DNA from: Akkermansiaceae bacterium UBA5020
GTDB taxonomy: Bacteria; Verrucomicrobiota; Verrucomicrobiia; Verrucomicrobiales; DEV007
Reading direction: 5' to 3'
Length of the DNA stretch: 64,000 bases
Assembly: GCA_002396885.1 (NCBI GenBank)
Contig: DGXY01000007.1
Coordinates: 66,392 to 130,391, forward strand
The position numbers were made by a program, and so were the translations under genes. The notes beneath the pieces are model-generated. The model searched no databases and was not told the DNA's origin. It saw nothing but the letters and a program-made list of their open reading frames with translations. The stretch's first letter is position 1, and each line of letters opens with the position of its first letter. Of the stretch, positions 17,412-26,865 are shown in pieces.

Positions 17412-18716
17412 ATGCCCACGCTCGCCGAAATCCAACTTTGGGGAAAAACGATCGGAGCCGTCTCGCTCGATGATGGAGAGACGACGGCGCGATTTGCCTT
17501 CGATCCGGCTTTTCTCCGGAGCGGGATCGAAGTCGCGCCGTTGATGATGCCTCTCTCAGGGCGGGTCTACGCCTTCCCGGCGCTGAACCCGGATTCGTTT
17601 CAAGGACTCCCCGGACTCCTCGCCGACGCGCTGCCCGACAAATTTGGCAACGCGCTCATCAACACCTGGCTGGTCCGGCAGGGGCGCCGACCGGAATCCT
17701 TCAACGCGATCGAACGGCTCTGCTACACCGGCAGCCGCGGCATGGGGGCACTGGAGTTTCTCCCTTCGACCGGACCGGCCGCCAAGGCATCGCAAGCCGT
17801 CGCGATCGATCAGCTCGTCGCCCTTGCCTCGGAGATTCTTTCGCAACGAGAAGGGATGCGACTTTCCTTCGATGAAAATCATCGCGAGACGGCCCTGCGC
17901 GACATCCTGCGCGTCGGGACCTCGGCGGGCGGGGCACGAGCCAAGGCGGTGATCGCGTGGAATCCACGAACCAACGAGGTGCGCTCGGGCCAGGTCGAGA
18001 TCGGGGCGGAATTCGAAGCCTGGCTCCTGAAATTCGACGGGGTGACGGGCAACAAGGACAAGGAATTGCTCGATCCCGAGGGCTACGGGGTGATCGAATA
18101 TGCCTACCATCTTATGGCGCGGGACGCCGGGATCACGATGAGTGAATGCCGACTCTTCGAAGAACACGGACGTCGTCATTTCATGACCCGCCGTTTCGAT
18201 CGTCCTGATGCGGGAATCAAGCTGCATCTCCAATCGCTCTGCGCGATGGCCCACTACGACTTCAATCTCGCGGGCGCCTACGGCTACGAGCAGGCCTTCC
18301 ACGTGATGCGAAAGCTCGATCTGCCGATGGCGGATCTGGAGGAACAATTCCGTCGCATGCTCTTCAACCTCGTCGCGCGGAATCAGGATGATCACACCAA
18401 GAACATCGCCTTTCTCATGGACAAGACGGGACGATGGCGGCTTTCCCCGGCCTTTGACGTGACCTACAGCTACAATCCCGACGGAGCCTGGACCTCGCGC
18501 CATCAGATGTCGGTGAACGGCAAACGCGACCAATTCATCCTGGAAGACCTCACCGCCTGCGCCCGCAACGCGGGCCTGAAACGAGGCCGCGCCGCGACCC
18601 TGCTCGAAGAAGTGCTCGTGGCGGTGAAACGATGGAAAGACCACGCGACCCGAGCGGGAGTGCCTGATGCCGACGCGGTGAAAATCGCCTCCGTCTTCCG
18701 CCTCGCTTGGAAATGA
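17412..18716 (+). CDS. HipA-like serine/threonine kinase toxin
   Basis: A 434-residue protein, close to the 440 residues of E. coli HipA. The N-terminal subdomain contains LPGLLADALPDKFGNALI. Next comes the Gly-rich loop GTSAGGARAKAV, in which Ser171 lines up with the autophosphorylated Ser150 of E. coli HipA, then the EAWLLKFD strand with the ATP-binding Lys. The catalytic loop is RNQDDHTKN and the metal-binding motif SPAFDVTYSYN. E. coli HipA phosphorylates glutamyl-tRNA synthetase; other HipA-type kinases target other proteins, so the target here is unknown. All key kinase residues appear intact, so the toxin is probably functional. Confidence 0.92.
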   Translation: MPTLAEIQLWGKTIGAVSLDDGETTARFAFDPAFLRSGIEVAPLMMPLSGRVYAFPALNPDSFQGLPGLLADALPDKFGNALINTWLVRQGRRPESFNAIERLCYTGSRGMGALEFLPSTGPAAKASQAVAIDQLVALASEILSQREGMRLSFDENHRETALRDILRVGTSAGGARAKAVIAWNPRTNEVRSGQVEIGAEFEAWLLKFDGVTGNKDKELLDPEGYGVIEYAYHLMARDAGITMSECRLFEEHGRRHFMTRRFDRPDAGIKLHLQSLCAMAHYDFNLAGAYGYEQAFHVMRKLDLPMADLEEQFRRMLFNLVARNQDDHTKNIAFLMDKTGRWRLSPAFDVTYSYNPDGAWTSRHQMSVNGKRDQFILEDLTACARNAGLKRGRAATLLEEVLVAVKRWKDHATRAGVPDADAVKIASVFRLAWK

Positions 18717-18720
18717 GTCC

Positions 18721-18739
18721 GCGGGAGCGATCCTCCCGC
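18721..18739. terminator. GC-rich hairpin after hipA
   Basis: GCGGGAG (18721-18727) and CTCCCGC (18733-18739) form a perfect 7-bp stem with a 5-nt loop, four bases after the hipA stop. It is followed by a C-rich rather than T-rich run, so it may be a weak terminator or an mRNA 3'-end stabiliser. Confidence 0.4.
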
Positions 18740-18791
18740 CCCCTTCCCGACGGTTGACGTATTCACTTTCTAGGCGATCCATTCCCCGCCC

Positions 18792-20084
18792 ATGCCAGAC
18801 CGTTCCCTTTCCTCGAAACTCTTCAGCGCCGCCAAGGAAGTGATCCCCGGTGGCGTCAATTCTCCCGTGCGGGCCTTCCGCAATGTCGGGGGTGATCCTT
18901 TCTTCGTGCAGCGTGCCCGCGGCTGCCGGATCTGGGACGTCGATGGCAACGAAATGATCGACTACGTCGGCACCTGGGGCCCCGCCATTCTTGGTCACGC
19001 CCCCACCGCAGTGATCGACGCGGTGACACAAGCCGCCAAGGAAGGAGTCAGCTTCGGCATCCCGAATAGGCACGAGGTCGAGATGGCCCGCATCATCCGG
19101 GACTACGTGCCCTCGGTCGAGAAAGTCCGCATGGTCAACAGCGGCACCGAGGCGACGATGAGTGCGATCCGGCTCGCTCGCGGCTACACGGGGCGTGACA
19201 AGATTGTCAAATTCGAGGGTTGCTACCACGGTCACGTCGATTCCCTGCTCGTCGCGGCTGGAAGCGGCGCCCTCACCTTCGGCCAGCCCGACAGCGCCGG
19301 CGTGCCGGCCGATCTGGCGAAACTCACGATCTCGGTGCCCTTCAACCGGCCCGAGATCATCGAGGAAGTCTTCGCGACCCAGGGCCACGAGATCGCCGCC
19401 CTCATCCTCGAGCCGATCCCGGCGAACGCGGGCCTCGTCTTCCCGAAACCAGGCTTCCTCCAACTCCTCCGCGATCTCACCGAGAAGCACGGCACCGTGC
19501 TCATTTTCGACGAAGTCATGACCGGATTCCGTCTCGCCAAAGGCGGGGTGCAGGAGCTGACCGGGATCACCCCAGACCTCACCGCGATGGGCAAGGTCAT
19601 CGGCGGCGGCCTGCCCGTCGGAGCCTTTGGTGGCAAGGCCGAAATCATGGATCAACTCGCCCCGCTCGGCCCCGTTTACCAGGCCGGCACCCTCTCGGGC
19701 AATCCCCTCGCTCTCGCCGCCGGCCTTGCCCAGCTCAAGGAAATGGAACGACACGACGGGTGGAACCGTCTCGACCAGATCGGTCAAACCTTCGAAAACG
19801 CAGTGCGCGATACGCTCAAGGAACTCGGACGCGACCTCGTCCTCAACCGCGTCGGGTCTATGTTCTGCCTCTTCTTCCGCGAAGGGACGATCGACAACGT
19901 CGACGATGTGAAACAGTGCGACTTCGAGGCCTTCCGCAAATTCTTCTGGGCCGCCCTCGACCGGGGCGTCTATTTCGCCCCGTCGCAGTATGAAGCCGGC
20001 TTCATCTCGCTCGCCCACGGCGAAGGCGACCTCGCCAAGACCGCTGAAGTCACTTGTGAAGCGCTGAAAATTGCGCTGGCGTGA
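18792..20084 (+). CDS. hemL: Glutamate-1-semialdehyde 2,1-aminomutase
   Basis: This PLP enzyme converts glutamate-1-semialdehyde to 5-aminolevulinate, the start of C5-pathway tetrapyrrole synthesis. It begins with AAKEVIPGGVNSPVRAF, the family signature. It also has VNSGTEATMSAIRLARGYTG and the PLP-lysine motif TAMGKVIGGGLPVGAFG, where Lys268 is the Schiff-base lysine. Length (430 residues) matches the family. Heme from this pathway would supply the many CxxCH proteins encoded nearby, a plausible but untested link. It stands 75 bp after the hipA stop and looks like an independent gene. Confidence 0.96.
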   Translation: MPDRSLSSKLFSAAKEVIPGGVNSPVRAFRNVGGDPFFVQRARGCRIWDVDGNEMIDYVGTWGPAILGHAPTAVIDAVTQAAKEGVSFGIPNRHEVEMARIIRDYVPSVEKVRMVNSGTEATMSAIRLARGYTGRDKIVKFEGCYHGHVDSLLVAAGSGALTFGQPDSAGVPADLAKLTISVPFNRPEIIEEVFATQGHEIAALILEPIPANAGLVFPKPGFLQLLRDLTEKHGTVLIFDEVMTGFRLAKGGVQELTGITPDLTAMGKVIGGGLPVGAFGGKAEIMDQLAPLGPVYQAGTLSGNPLALAAGLAQLKEMERHDGWNRLDQIGQTFENAVRDTLKELGRDLVLNRVGSMFCLFFREGTIDNVDDVKQCDFEAFRKFFWAALDRGVYFAPSQYEAGFISLAHGEGDLAKTAEVTCEALKIALA

Positions 20085-20126
20085 GGCGGCCATCGCGGCG
20101 ACTCTGACACCCCCCTTACCCCTTGC

Positions 20127-22283
20127 ATGAGCGAAGAAGAAAAGCCTCTCGAGTTTTCGGCCCGCGACCTGATGCCCGACTGGGCCCAGGCCACATCTAG
20201 CGAACCGCAAAAGGACTATGCCAAACGCTATGCCGCCGACGACGATCAGCGTGATCGCCGCGGTGGTGGCGGGGGCGGACGCCGCGACGACCGTCGGGGC
20301 GGCTTTGGCGGAGGCGGTGGCGGTGGTGGCCAACGCGACGACCGCCGTGGAGGCTTCGCCGGTCGAGGCGAAAACCGTGGCGATTCCGGCAATCGTGGCC
20401 CGCGTCCCGATCGCGGCGGAGACCGCCCGCGTGGCGACCGTCGTGAAGGCGACCGACGCGGTGGCGGAGATCGTCCCGGACGGGGCGGTGATCGCAGGGG
20501 CGGAGGCGGTGGAGACCGCTTCGACCGCCCCCGCGAAGATCATCCTGCCGTCGGCATCGTCGCTTCGCTCGAGCCCTCCGGACCCGCTGTCGAGGGATTG
20601 ACTCGGCACATCCGCGAGACCTTCCGCTCCTTCCCGGTCTCCGATCTCGCCAAGATGGTACTCGAAGCCCGCGAACGTTATCGCATTCGCTTCACCGCGA
20701 CCGAGCCCGTGCGCCTGAACCAGTGCCTCGCCGACGGCTCGCTCTGGCTCTCTCGCGAAGAGGCAATCTCGCACCTGCTCTCCGGTCCCGCGCTGGAGCA
20801 CTATTACACCGCCGAGGATATCCAGGTCGATCCCCCCGCAGGTAATTTCGCGGTCATCGCCGTCTGCGGCATGAGCGGCGTGGTCCTCGGTCCGCCGAAT
20901 CACCACGAATACCAGCGCAATATCGCCCGCCTCCACCGCGAGCGTTTTTCAGACATGCCCCTCGAGCGTTTCAAATCCCGCATCCGTATGGAGAGCGGCG
21001 AAGAGATCCTCGAAAAGTGGCGGGAGCAGGTTAGCCGCGTGAGACAATACCGGATCAAGCCGGACGATCAACCCTCTCCCGTCGAGGAAACGCCGGTCGA
21101 AGAAGTCCTCACCGAAGAGGCGACCACCGAAGAGGCGACCACCGAAGAGGCGACCACCGAAGAGGCGACCACCGAAGAGGCGACCACCGAAGAAGTGTCC
21201 ACCGAGGAAAAGGTTGCCGACGAGATCGCCGAAGAGGCTCCCGAAGCCGAGGCCGCGCCCGAAGCAACCGAGCTCGAGGAACCGGAAGAAGCCCAAGCCC
21301 CCGCCCCGGCCGCCAAAGCTGAGGAAGGCCCCATTTTCAAATCCTTCGAAGAAGTCGCGCGCCATTTCCGCGAGCATTTCGCTCCGCTCGCGATCGTCGA
21401 GACCGCCGTGGCCGTCGTCCCGGGCAACATCGCCGGACGCCTTCTTTCACCGGGCCTCCTCGCCCACCTCCGCCAGGAAACGGAGAAACTCCGCCGCGGC
21501 TTCCCCCTCGGGATGATCCAGTCGCTCTGCGGTGAATTCGAGCGCAAGGGATTGAAGTTCTTCAAGCGTGGCAAGAAGTCGCTCCACGTCTCGGCGGTGC
21601 GACCCAAGGCCCTCGACGAGGCAACGAACCTCACCGATGCGATCCAGGCGATCGTGGAATTCGTCAAAACGGCGCCGAAGCCGAACGTGGCGAGTCTGCT
21701 CGAGGCTCTCGTCCCCGGCTTCAAAAGGCCGGAGGGCCCCGCCATCGAGGAGTCAGCCGAGTGGTCCGAACCGGCGCGCGCCGTCTTGAAGGACCTGCGT
21801 TGGCTCACCGCCGAAGGTTACCTGCTGGAATTCGCCGACACCGGTCTCGCGATCGGACGCGTGCCCCAAGAGAACGCCCCGGCCCAGTCGAAACCCGCCC
21901 AGGAAAAACCCGCGAAGCCAAAGAAGGCGCCCAAAGTTGCGGAAGAAACGGTTGCGGAAGAAACGGTTGCGGAAGAAACGGTTGCGGAAGAATCGGTTGC
22001 GGAAGAATCGGTTGCGGAAGAATCGGTTGCGGAAGAATCGGTTGCGGAAGAATCGGTCTCGGAAGAAACAGTCTCGGAAGAAACGGTCTCGGAAGAAACA
22101 GTCTCGGAAGAATCGGTCTCGGAAGAATCGGTCTCGGAAGACGCAACGGAATCCACCGTCGACCTCGCCGCCGATTCCGATGATCTCGGCGAACGACCCG
22201 CCGATCCCCCGCACGAAGATGAATCCGATCCGGACGATTCCTCCGAACGGCCCGACAGCGTCGCTCCCGTGCCCACTCTCTGA
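20127..22283 (+). CDS. RGG-rich, repeat-containing acidic protein of unknown function
   Basis: The 718-residue protein starts MSEEEKPLEFSARDLMPDW. Residues of about 45-140 are Gly/Arg/Asp-rich (RRGGGGGGRRDDRR-like), typical of RNA-binding RGG regions. A conserved-looking block at about 150-300 contains CGMSGVVLGPPNHHEYQ. After an acidic TEEAT repeat (from about residue 329) a second folded block lies at about 405-520 (EEVARHFREHFAPLAIVE, later KGLKFFKRGKKSLHVS). The C-terminus has 14 copies of a VAEET/VSEES pentapeptide. There is no signal peptide, so it is probably cytoplasmic. I do not recognise a named family; RNA binding or condensate formation is inference from composition. It lies 42 bp after hemL. 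Confidence 0.75.
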   Translation: MSEEEKPLEFSARDLMPDWAQATSSEPQKDYAKRYAADDDQRDRRGGGGGGRRDDRRGGFGGGGGGGGQRDDRRGGFAGRGENRGDSGNRGPRPDRGGDRPRGDRREGDRRGGGDRPGRGGDRRGGGGGDRFDRPREDHPAVGIVASLEPSGPAVEGLTRHIRETFRSFPVSDLAKMVLEARERYRIRFTATEPVRLNQCLADGSLWLSREEAISHLLSGPALEHYYTAEDIQVDPPAGNFAVIAVCGMSGVVLGPPNHHEYQRNIARLHRERFSDMPLERFKSRIRMESGEEILEKWREQVSRVRQYRIKPDDQPSPVEETPVEEVLTEEATTEEATTEEATTEEATTEEATTEEVSTEEKVADEIAEEAPEAEAAPEATELEEPEEAQAPAPAAKAEEGPIFKSFEEVARHFREHFAPLAIVETAVAVVPGNIAGRLLSPGLLAHLRQETEKLRRGFPLGMIQSLCGEFERKGLKFFKRGKKSLHVSAVRPKALDEATNLTDAIQAIVEFVKTAPKPNVASLLEALVPGFKRPEGPAIEESAEWSEPARAVLKDLRWLTAEGYLLEFADTGLAIGRVPQENAPAQSKPAQEKPAKPKKAPKVAEETVAEETVAEETVAEESVAEESVAEESVAEESVAEESVSEETVSEETVSEETVSEESVSEESVSEDATESTVDLAADSDDLGERPADPPHEDESDPDDSSERPDSVAPVPTL
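21111..21185. repeat. Tandem repeat, five perfect 15-bp copies (TEEAT codons)
   Basis: The unit ACCGAAGAGGCGACC occurs five times without change from 21111, with one degenerate copy before it (21096) and at least one after it (21186). Each unit encodes TEEAT. Perfect identity suggests recent expansion by slippage, so copy number may vary between strains. Confidence 0.93.
21936..22145. repeat. Tandem repeat, fourteen 15-bp units (VAEET/VSEES codons)
   Basis: Units of the form GTTGCGGAAGAAACG run from 21936 in blocks: three VAEET, five VAEES, three VSEET, two VSEES and a final VSEDA. The ordered blocks of variants show that units were duplicated in groups. The frame is kept throughout. Confidence 0.93.
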
Positions 22284-22390
22284 GGCGGCCCGCGAATCGC
22301 TCGCGGCTTGACAAAGGGGGCAATCGGGAGTCGTCTCCAAGACGTAAAGCGGGTTTTTCTTCCTCCCTCCGATTCCCCCCGAGTCCGCAG

Positions 22391-23536
22391 ATGAAACGGT
22401 CCATTCGCCTCGCTCTCGCCGGTGTGATCCTGCTCGCGGGCATTCTTCTGTTTGTGTTTTTGTCAGGACTGCGCAGCACGCCGCTCCCGACGAATCCGCC
22501 ACGCCCCTTGCCAGAGGTCGAAACGATCACCGCGCGCAAGGGCGAACTCACCGTCGAGATCCCCGCACAGGGTGTGATCGAGCCCGTGACGGTGACGCGC
22601 GCCTCGGCCGAGGTCGAGGGGGTCGTTGTGGCCGTTTCGCCGGATTTCAAAGCCGGAGCTGCGTTCAAGAAGGGAGAGGTGCTCCTTGAGATCGACCCCT
22701 CGGACTATCAATCCGCCGTCGCCCAGGCCGAATCTGCCGTCGCCGATGCGAAGCTGCAACTCGCCGACGAAGAGATGCGCGCCCTCCAGGCCGAGCGCGA
22801 TTGGAAACGCCTCGCCGCGCCGGGACAAAAGCCCTCCGATCTCGTCCTGCGGGTCCCACACCTGGAAGCGGCGAAAGCCCGCGTCAAGGCCTCCGCTGCC
22901 GCGCACGAACGGGCGAAGAAGGATCTCGATCGGACCAAACTTCGCGCTCCCTACGATGGTCGCATCCGCAGCAAGCTCGCCGATCTTGGCACCCGGGTCG
23001 GCAAAGGCCAACCTCTTGCCGAATTCTACGCCACCTCCTTGCTTGAGGTGCGACTCCCCGTCCCCCGGCAGGACGCTTCATTCCTCAAGGGCGACGGCGA
23101 GATCATCGAATTGCGCGAGAATGGAGGCACCCGCACTTGGACCGCTACGGTCGATCGCACCGAGGGTGAGATCCGCCGCGACGACCGCACTATCGTCATC
23201 GTTGCGAGAATTGCCGGAGGCAGCGAGGGAGGCCCGCTCCCCGGACAGTTCATCGAGACCTCCATTCCCGGCCGCGTCGTCCCGGGCATCCTTCGCGTGC
23301 CGCGCCGGGCCTTTGCCTCGAGCGACCGCGTCCTCGTTGTCGCCCCTGATCAGACGCTTACGACCCGGCCCGTCAAGATCCTCCGCACCGAGCGCGAGGA
23401 CGTGCTCGTTTCCTCCGGCCTCGAGGATGGCGAGCAGCTCTGCGTTACCGCCCTCGCCGCCGTGATCGAAGGCATGGAGGTGAAGGTCGTCTCGCGCGAC
23501 GGAAAGGCCGTCCTAGCTCCGCCGGTCGCGCCATGA
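22391..23536 (+). CDS. RND efflux periplasmic adaptor (HlyD/MFP family)
   Basis: The 381-residue protein has an N-terminal membrane anchor (LALAGVILLAGILLFVFLSG) followed by the membrane-fusion layout: beta-barrel and lipoyl segments (GVIEPVTVTRASAEVEGVV), a helical hairpin region (about residues 100-190), and the returning lipoyl half (LRAPYDGRIRSKLADLGTRV). It links the inner-membrane pump encoded next to an outer-membrane channel. Its stop overlaps the pump's start (23533-23536), so they are translationally coupled. No outer-membrane factor or regulator gene is adjacent. The substrate is unknown. Confidence 0.92.
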   Translation: MKRSIRLALAGVILLAGILLFVFLSGLRSTPLPTNPPRPLPEVETITARKGELTVEIPAQGVIEPVTVTRASAEVEGVVVAVSPDFKAGAAFKKGEVLLEIDPSDYQSAVAQAESAVADAKLQLADEEMRALQAERDWKRLAAPGQKPSDLVLRVPHLEAAKARVKASAAAHERAKKDLDRTKLRAPYDGRIRSKLADLGTRVGKGQPLAEFYATSLLEVRLPVPRQDASFLKGDGEIIELRENGGTRTWTATVDRTEGEIRRDDRTIVIVARIAGGSEGGPLPGQFIETSIPGRVVPGILRVPRRAFASSDRVLVVAPDQTLTTRPVKILRTEREDVLVSSGLEDGEQLCVTALAAVIEGMEVKVVSRDGKAVLAPPVAP

Positions 23537-26500
23537 AGAACCTTATTTTCTACTGGGCGCGGAACCGGGTCGCGGCGAATTTCCTGATGGTCGCCCTCAT
23601 CGTCGGAGGGCTTTTCACGTGGATCCGGTTGAAGAAGGAAATCTTCCCGGAGATCTCCTCGAATTTCATCCTCGTCCAGACACCCTACCCGAACGCCACA
23701 CCCGAGGAAGTCGAAAAGGGCGTCTGCGTGCCGATCGAGGAAGCGATCCAGGAGCTCGACGGGATCGAACGCCTCACCTCGGTGAGCTTCGAGAGCATCG
23801 GCTACGTTAACATCGAGGTCAGCGCGGGCAAAGATGTCCGCAAGGTCCTGAACGACGTGAAAACCCGCGTCGATGCAATCCAGAATTTCGCCGAGAGCGT
23901 CGAGAAGCCCATCATCGCCGACGTGCTCCTGAAGAATCAGGTGATGAGCCTCGCCGTCACCGCCGACACGGACGAGCGCACCCTGCGTGCCCTCGCCGAA
24001 GCGGTGCGCGACGACCTCCTCGCCTTCGCCGGCAAGACTCCGGAGAACGGGTTCGAACGGCTCACTCGCGGCCTTACCAACGCCATTCTCGGCGAGGCGA
24101 GCATCACTCAGATCTCCTTTGCGGGAGTGCGCGACCACGAGATCTCGATCGAGGTCTCGGAGAACACGCTCAAGGAGCTCGGCCTCACCTTTTCCCAGGT
24201 TGCCGACGCGGTGCGCGCCACTTCGATCGATCTGCCCGGCGGCTCGGTGCGCACGGGAGCCGGCGAGATCCTCATCCGCGCACAAAACCGCCGCTACGAA
24301 GCCGCGGAGATCGGCGACATCACCGTGGTGACAAGACCCGACGGCAGCGTCGTGAAGGTCTCCGACGTCGCCACGGTCATCGATGGATTCAAAGAAGAGG
24401 ACCTCTACTCGCGCTACGATGGGCATCCCGCCATCGTTCTCAACATCTTCCGCACGGGCAACGAAGACACCCTGCGCCTCGCGAAGCTGGTGCGAGAATT
24501 CGTCGCCGAGAAACACGCCCACGTGCCCAAGGGCGTGGATCTCGAGATCTGGAACGACGAATCGGTCTTGCTCGAAGGACGCATCAAGCTGCTCCTCGGT
24601 GATGGCTTTCAGGGCTTCCTGCTCGTCTATCTCGCCCTCGCCCTCTTTCTCCGGCCCGCCCTCGCCTTCCACGTGGCGCTCGGGATCCCCATCGCCTTCG
24701 GCGGTGCCCTCATCGCGCTGCCCTACGGGGACATCTCGATCAACATGATCTCGCTCTTCGCCTTCATCCTTGTGCTGGGGATCGTCACCGACGACGCCAT
24801 CGTCGTGGGCGAGCGGGTCAACGAACGGATCGAGCGCGGCGAGCCCGCCCATCTCGCCGCTCCGCGCGGCACGTGGGAGGTGATGAGCGTGGCCGCCTTC
24901 GGCGTCTTCACGACGATGATCGCCTTCACCCCGATGCTGGCGGTGCAGGGCGTCAGCGGCAACATCTGGAGACAGATTCCGTGGATCGTCATCCCCGTGC
25001 TCATTGTCTCGCTGATCGAGACGAACCTCATCCTCCCGGCCCACCTTTCCCACCTGAAGCCGGTCGACCCCAACCATCCGAACCGCTTCCTCCGCATGCA
25101 GCGCAAGGTCGCGATGACGCTCGATCGCTTCGTGGAAGGGGTCTACGGCCCGGGCCTTGAAAGGCTCATCGTCTGGCGTCACGCCACCGTCGCGGCCTTC
25201 GCCACGGTGCTGCTCATCACCATCGGCCTCCTCGCAAGCGGGCGTCTTGTGAAGTTCGAGTTTTTTCCTCGGGTCGAAGCCGAGCTCATTAGCGCGAAGC
25301 TCACCCTGCCAAACGGCGTCCCCGTCGAGACAACCGAGGCGGCGGTGCGGCGGATCGAGGAGGCCGCCCTCGCAATCCAGCGCGAGGTGCAGGATGAGGA
25401 GGGCCGCCCCATCATCAAACACCTCCTCGCCAGCGTCGGGTCGCAACCTTACACGCCCGGGCTCTCCTTCGAAGCCGGGCAAGGCGTGAACCTCGGCGAA
25501 GTCACCGTCGAACTCCAGGGAGCGGACTCGAGGAACCGGCCCGAACTCCTAGCTGACGCCATCATCGCCGACTGGCGCCGGCGCGTCGGCCCAATCCCCG
25601 GGGCGGTCGAACTTTCCTTCATGCTCCAGACCTCGGCGGGTGGCAACGCCATCGATCTCGAGCTCACCGGACCCGATGTCGACGAGCTCGACGCCGCCGC
25701 CGAATTCGTGAAGGCCGAGCTCGCCACCAACGAAGGCGTCATCGACATCGGCGATAGTAATCTCGATGGCAAACGCGAGGTCAAGCTGGCCGTCGCACCC
25801 AATGGCGAGGCCCTCGGTCTTCGTCTCGAGACGGTCGCACGCCAGGTGCGCCAGGCCTTTTACGGCGAGGAAGTGCAGCGTCTCCAGCGCGGCCGCGATG
25901 AGGTGCGCGTCTACGTGCGCTACCCGCGCGACGAACGCCGTAGCCTGCAGAATCTCTCCGACATGCGCATCCGCACGCCAGACGGCGCCGAGATCCCCTT
26001 CAGCGAAGTCGTCGCGGCCGAGGAAGGTCGCGGCTATGCCGTGATCCGCCGGGCGAACCGATTCCGCTCCATCAATCTCACCGCCGACATCGACCGCACC
26101 AATCCCCAGGCGAATGCGAACGAGATCGTTGAATGGATGCGCACCGACATTCTCGCCCGCATGGGCCAGAAATACCCCGGTGTGATGTGGGGATTTCAAG
26201 GCGAACAGAAGGACCAGCGCGAGAGCGTCTCCGATCTTTCGAAGGGATTCGCCCTCGCCCTCATCGGCATCTACATGGTCCTCGCTTTGCCTCTGCGCAG
26301 CTATTCGCAGCCCATCATCGTCATGTCCGTGATCCCCTTCGGCATGATCGGAGCGGTCGCCGGCCACATCCTCTTCGGGATGAATTTCAGCATCATGAGC
26401 ATGATCGGCGTGATCGCCCTCGCCGGCGTCGTCATCAATGAGAGCCTCGTCCTCGTCGAGTTCATGAACCGCTACCGTCGCGATGGCCACACTGTGATGG

Positions 26501-26805
26501 AAGCCGTCATCAAGGGCGGACGCGAACGCTTCACCCCCATTTTCCTCACCTCGGTGACCAGTTTCATCGGCCTGCTCCCGATCATCACCGAGACGAGCAT
26601 CCAGGCGAAATTCCTCATCCCCATGGCCGTGAGCCTCGCCTTCGGTGGCCTCGTCAATTTGTTCAACACCCTCATCCTCGTCCCCTGCGTCTACGCTCTC
26701 TTCGACGATATGCGCCGCACCGCCTACACGCCCGAGGCGGTGAAACGTCAGGATGAAGAATTCACCGAGGAAGAAAACGAGCACGCCATCGAAGTCGGCT
26801 CGTGA
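23533..26805 (+). CDS. RND-family efflux pump, inner-membrane subunit
   Basis: A 1090-residue AcrB/MdtC-type transporter with the usual 12-helix, two-porter-domain layout. It starts FYWARNRVAANFLMVALIVG with EIFPEISSNFILV. The transmembrane-4 region carries the proton-relay motif ILVLGIVTDDAIVVGERV (Asp-Asp), and the second half repeats the pattern with GVIALAGVVINESLVLVEF. The C-terminal cytoplasmic tail is acidic. It moves an unknown substrate out using the proton gradient. It is coupled to the upstream adaptor gene by overlapping start and stop. Confidence 0.95.
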   Translation: MKNLIFYWARNRVAANFLMVALIVGGLFTWIRLKKEIFPEISSNFILVQTPYPNATPEEVEKGVCVPIEEAIQELDGIERLTSVSFESIGYVNIEVSAGKDVRKVLNDVKTRVDAIQNFAESVEKPIIADVLLKNQVMSLAVTADTDERTLRALAEAVRDDLLAFAGKTPENGFERLTRGLTNAILGEASITQISFAGVRDHEISIEVSENTLKELGLTFSQVADAVRATSIDLPGGSVRTGAGEILIRAQNRRYEAAEIGDITVVTRPDGSVVKVSDVATVIDGFKEEDLYSRYDGHPAIVLNIFRTGNEDTLRLAKLVREFVAEKHAHVPKGVDLEIWNDESVLLEGRIKLLLGDGFQGFLLVYLALALFLRPALAFHVALGIPIAFGGALIALPYGDISINMISLFAFILVLGIVTDDAIVVGERVNERIERGEPAHLAAPRGTWEVMSVAAFGVFTTMIAFTPMLAVQGVSGNIWRQIPWIVIPVLIVSLIETNLILPAHLSHLKPVDPNHPNRFLRMQRKVAMTLDRFVEGVYGPGLERLIVWRHATVAAFATVLLITIGLLASGRLVKFEFFPRVEAELISAKLTLPNGVPVETTEAAVRRIEEAALAIQREVQDEEGRPIIKHLLASVGSQPYTPGLSFEAGQGVNLGEVTVELQGADSRNRPELLADAIIADWRRRVGPIPGAVELSFMLQTSAGGNAIDLELTGPDVDELDAAAEFVKAELATNEGVIDIGDSNLDGKREVKLAVAPNGEALGLRLETVARQVRQAFYGEEVQRLQRGRDEVRVYVRYPRDERRSLQNLSDMRIRTPDGAEIPFSEVVAAEEGRGYAVIRRANRFRSINLTADIDRTNPQANANEIVEWMRTDILARMGQKYPGVMWGFQGEQKDQRESVSDLSKGFALALIGIYMVLALPLRSYSQPIIVMSVIPFGMIGAVAGHILFGMNFSIMSMIGVIALAGVVINESLVLVEFMNRYRRDGHTVMEAVIKGGRERFTPIFLTSVTSFIGLLPIITETSIQAKFLIPMAVSLAFGGLVNLFNTLILVPCVYALFDDMRRTAYTPEAVKRQDEEFTEEENEHAIEVGS

Positions 26806-26865
26806 GGCGTCCCCCATCGCGCCCTTGATGCGGCGGGGATTTGGCCGCAACATTGGCTTTCCCCC

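Noticed and set aside
17556..20936. 1126-residue open frame on the minus strand
   Set aside because: It runs antisense through hipA, hemL and the RGG protein gene, all of which have strong family motifs. High GC makes long antisense frames common here.
21936..22145. CRISPR array
   Set aside because: The repeats are contiguous 15-bp coding units without spacers, so this is a coding tandem repeat.
21753..22502. Minus-strand frame encoding repeated FRNRF pentapeptides
   Set aside because: It is only the mirror of the 15-bp tandem array in the RGG protein gene.
23350..25482. 710-residue open frame on the minus strand
   Set aside because: Antisense to the RND adaptor and pump; no domain or signal seen.
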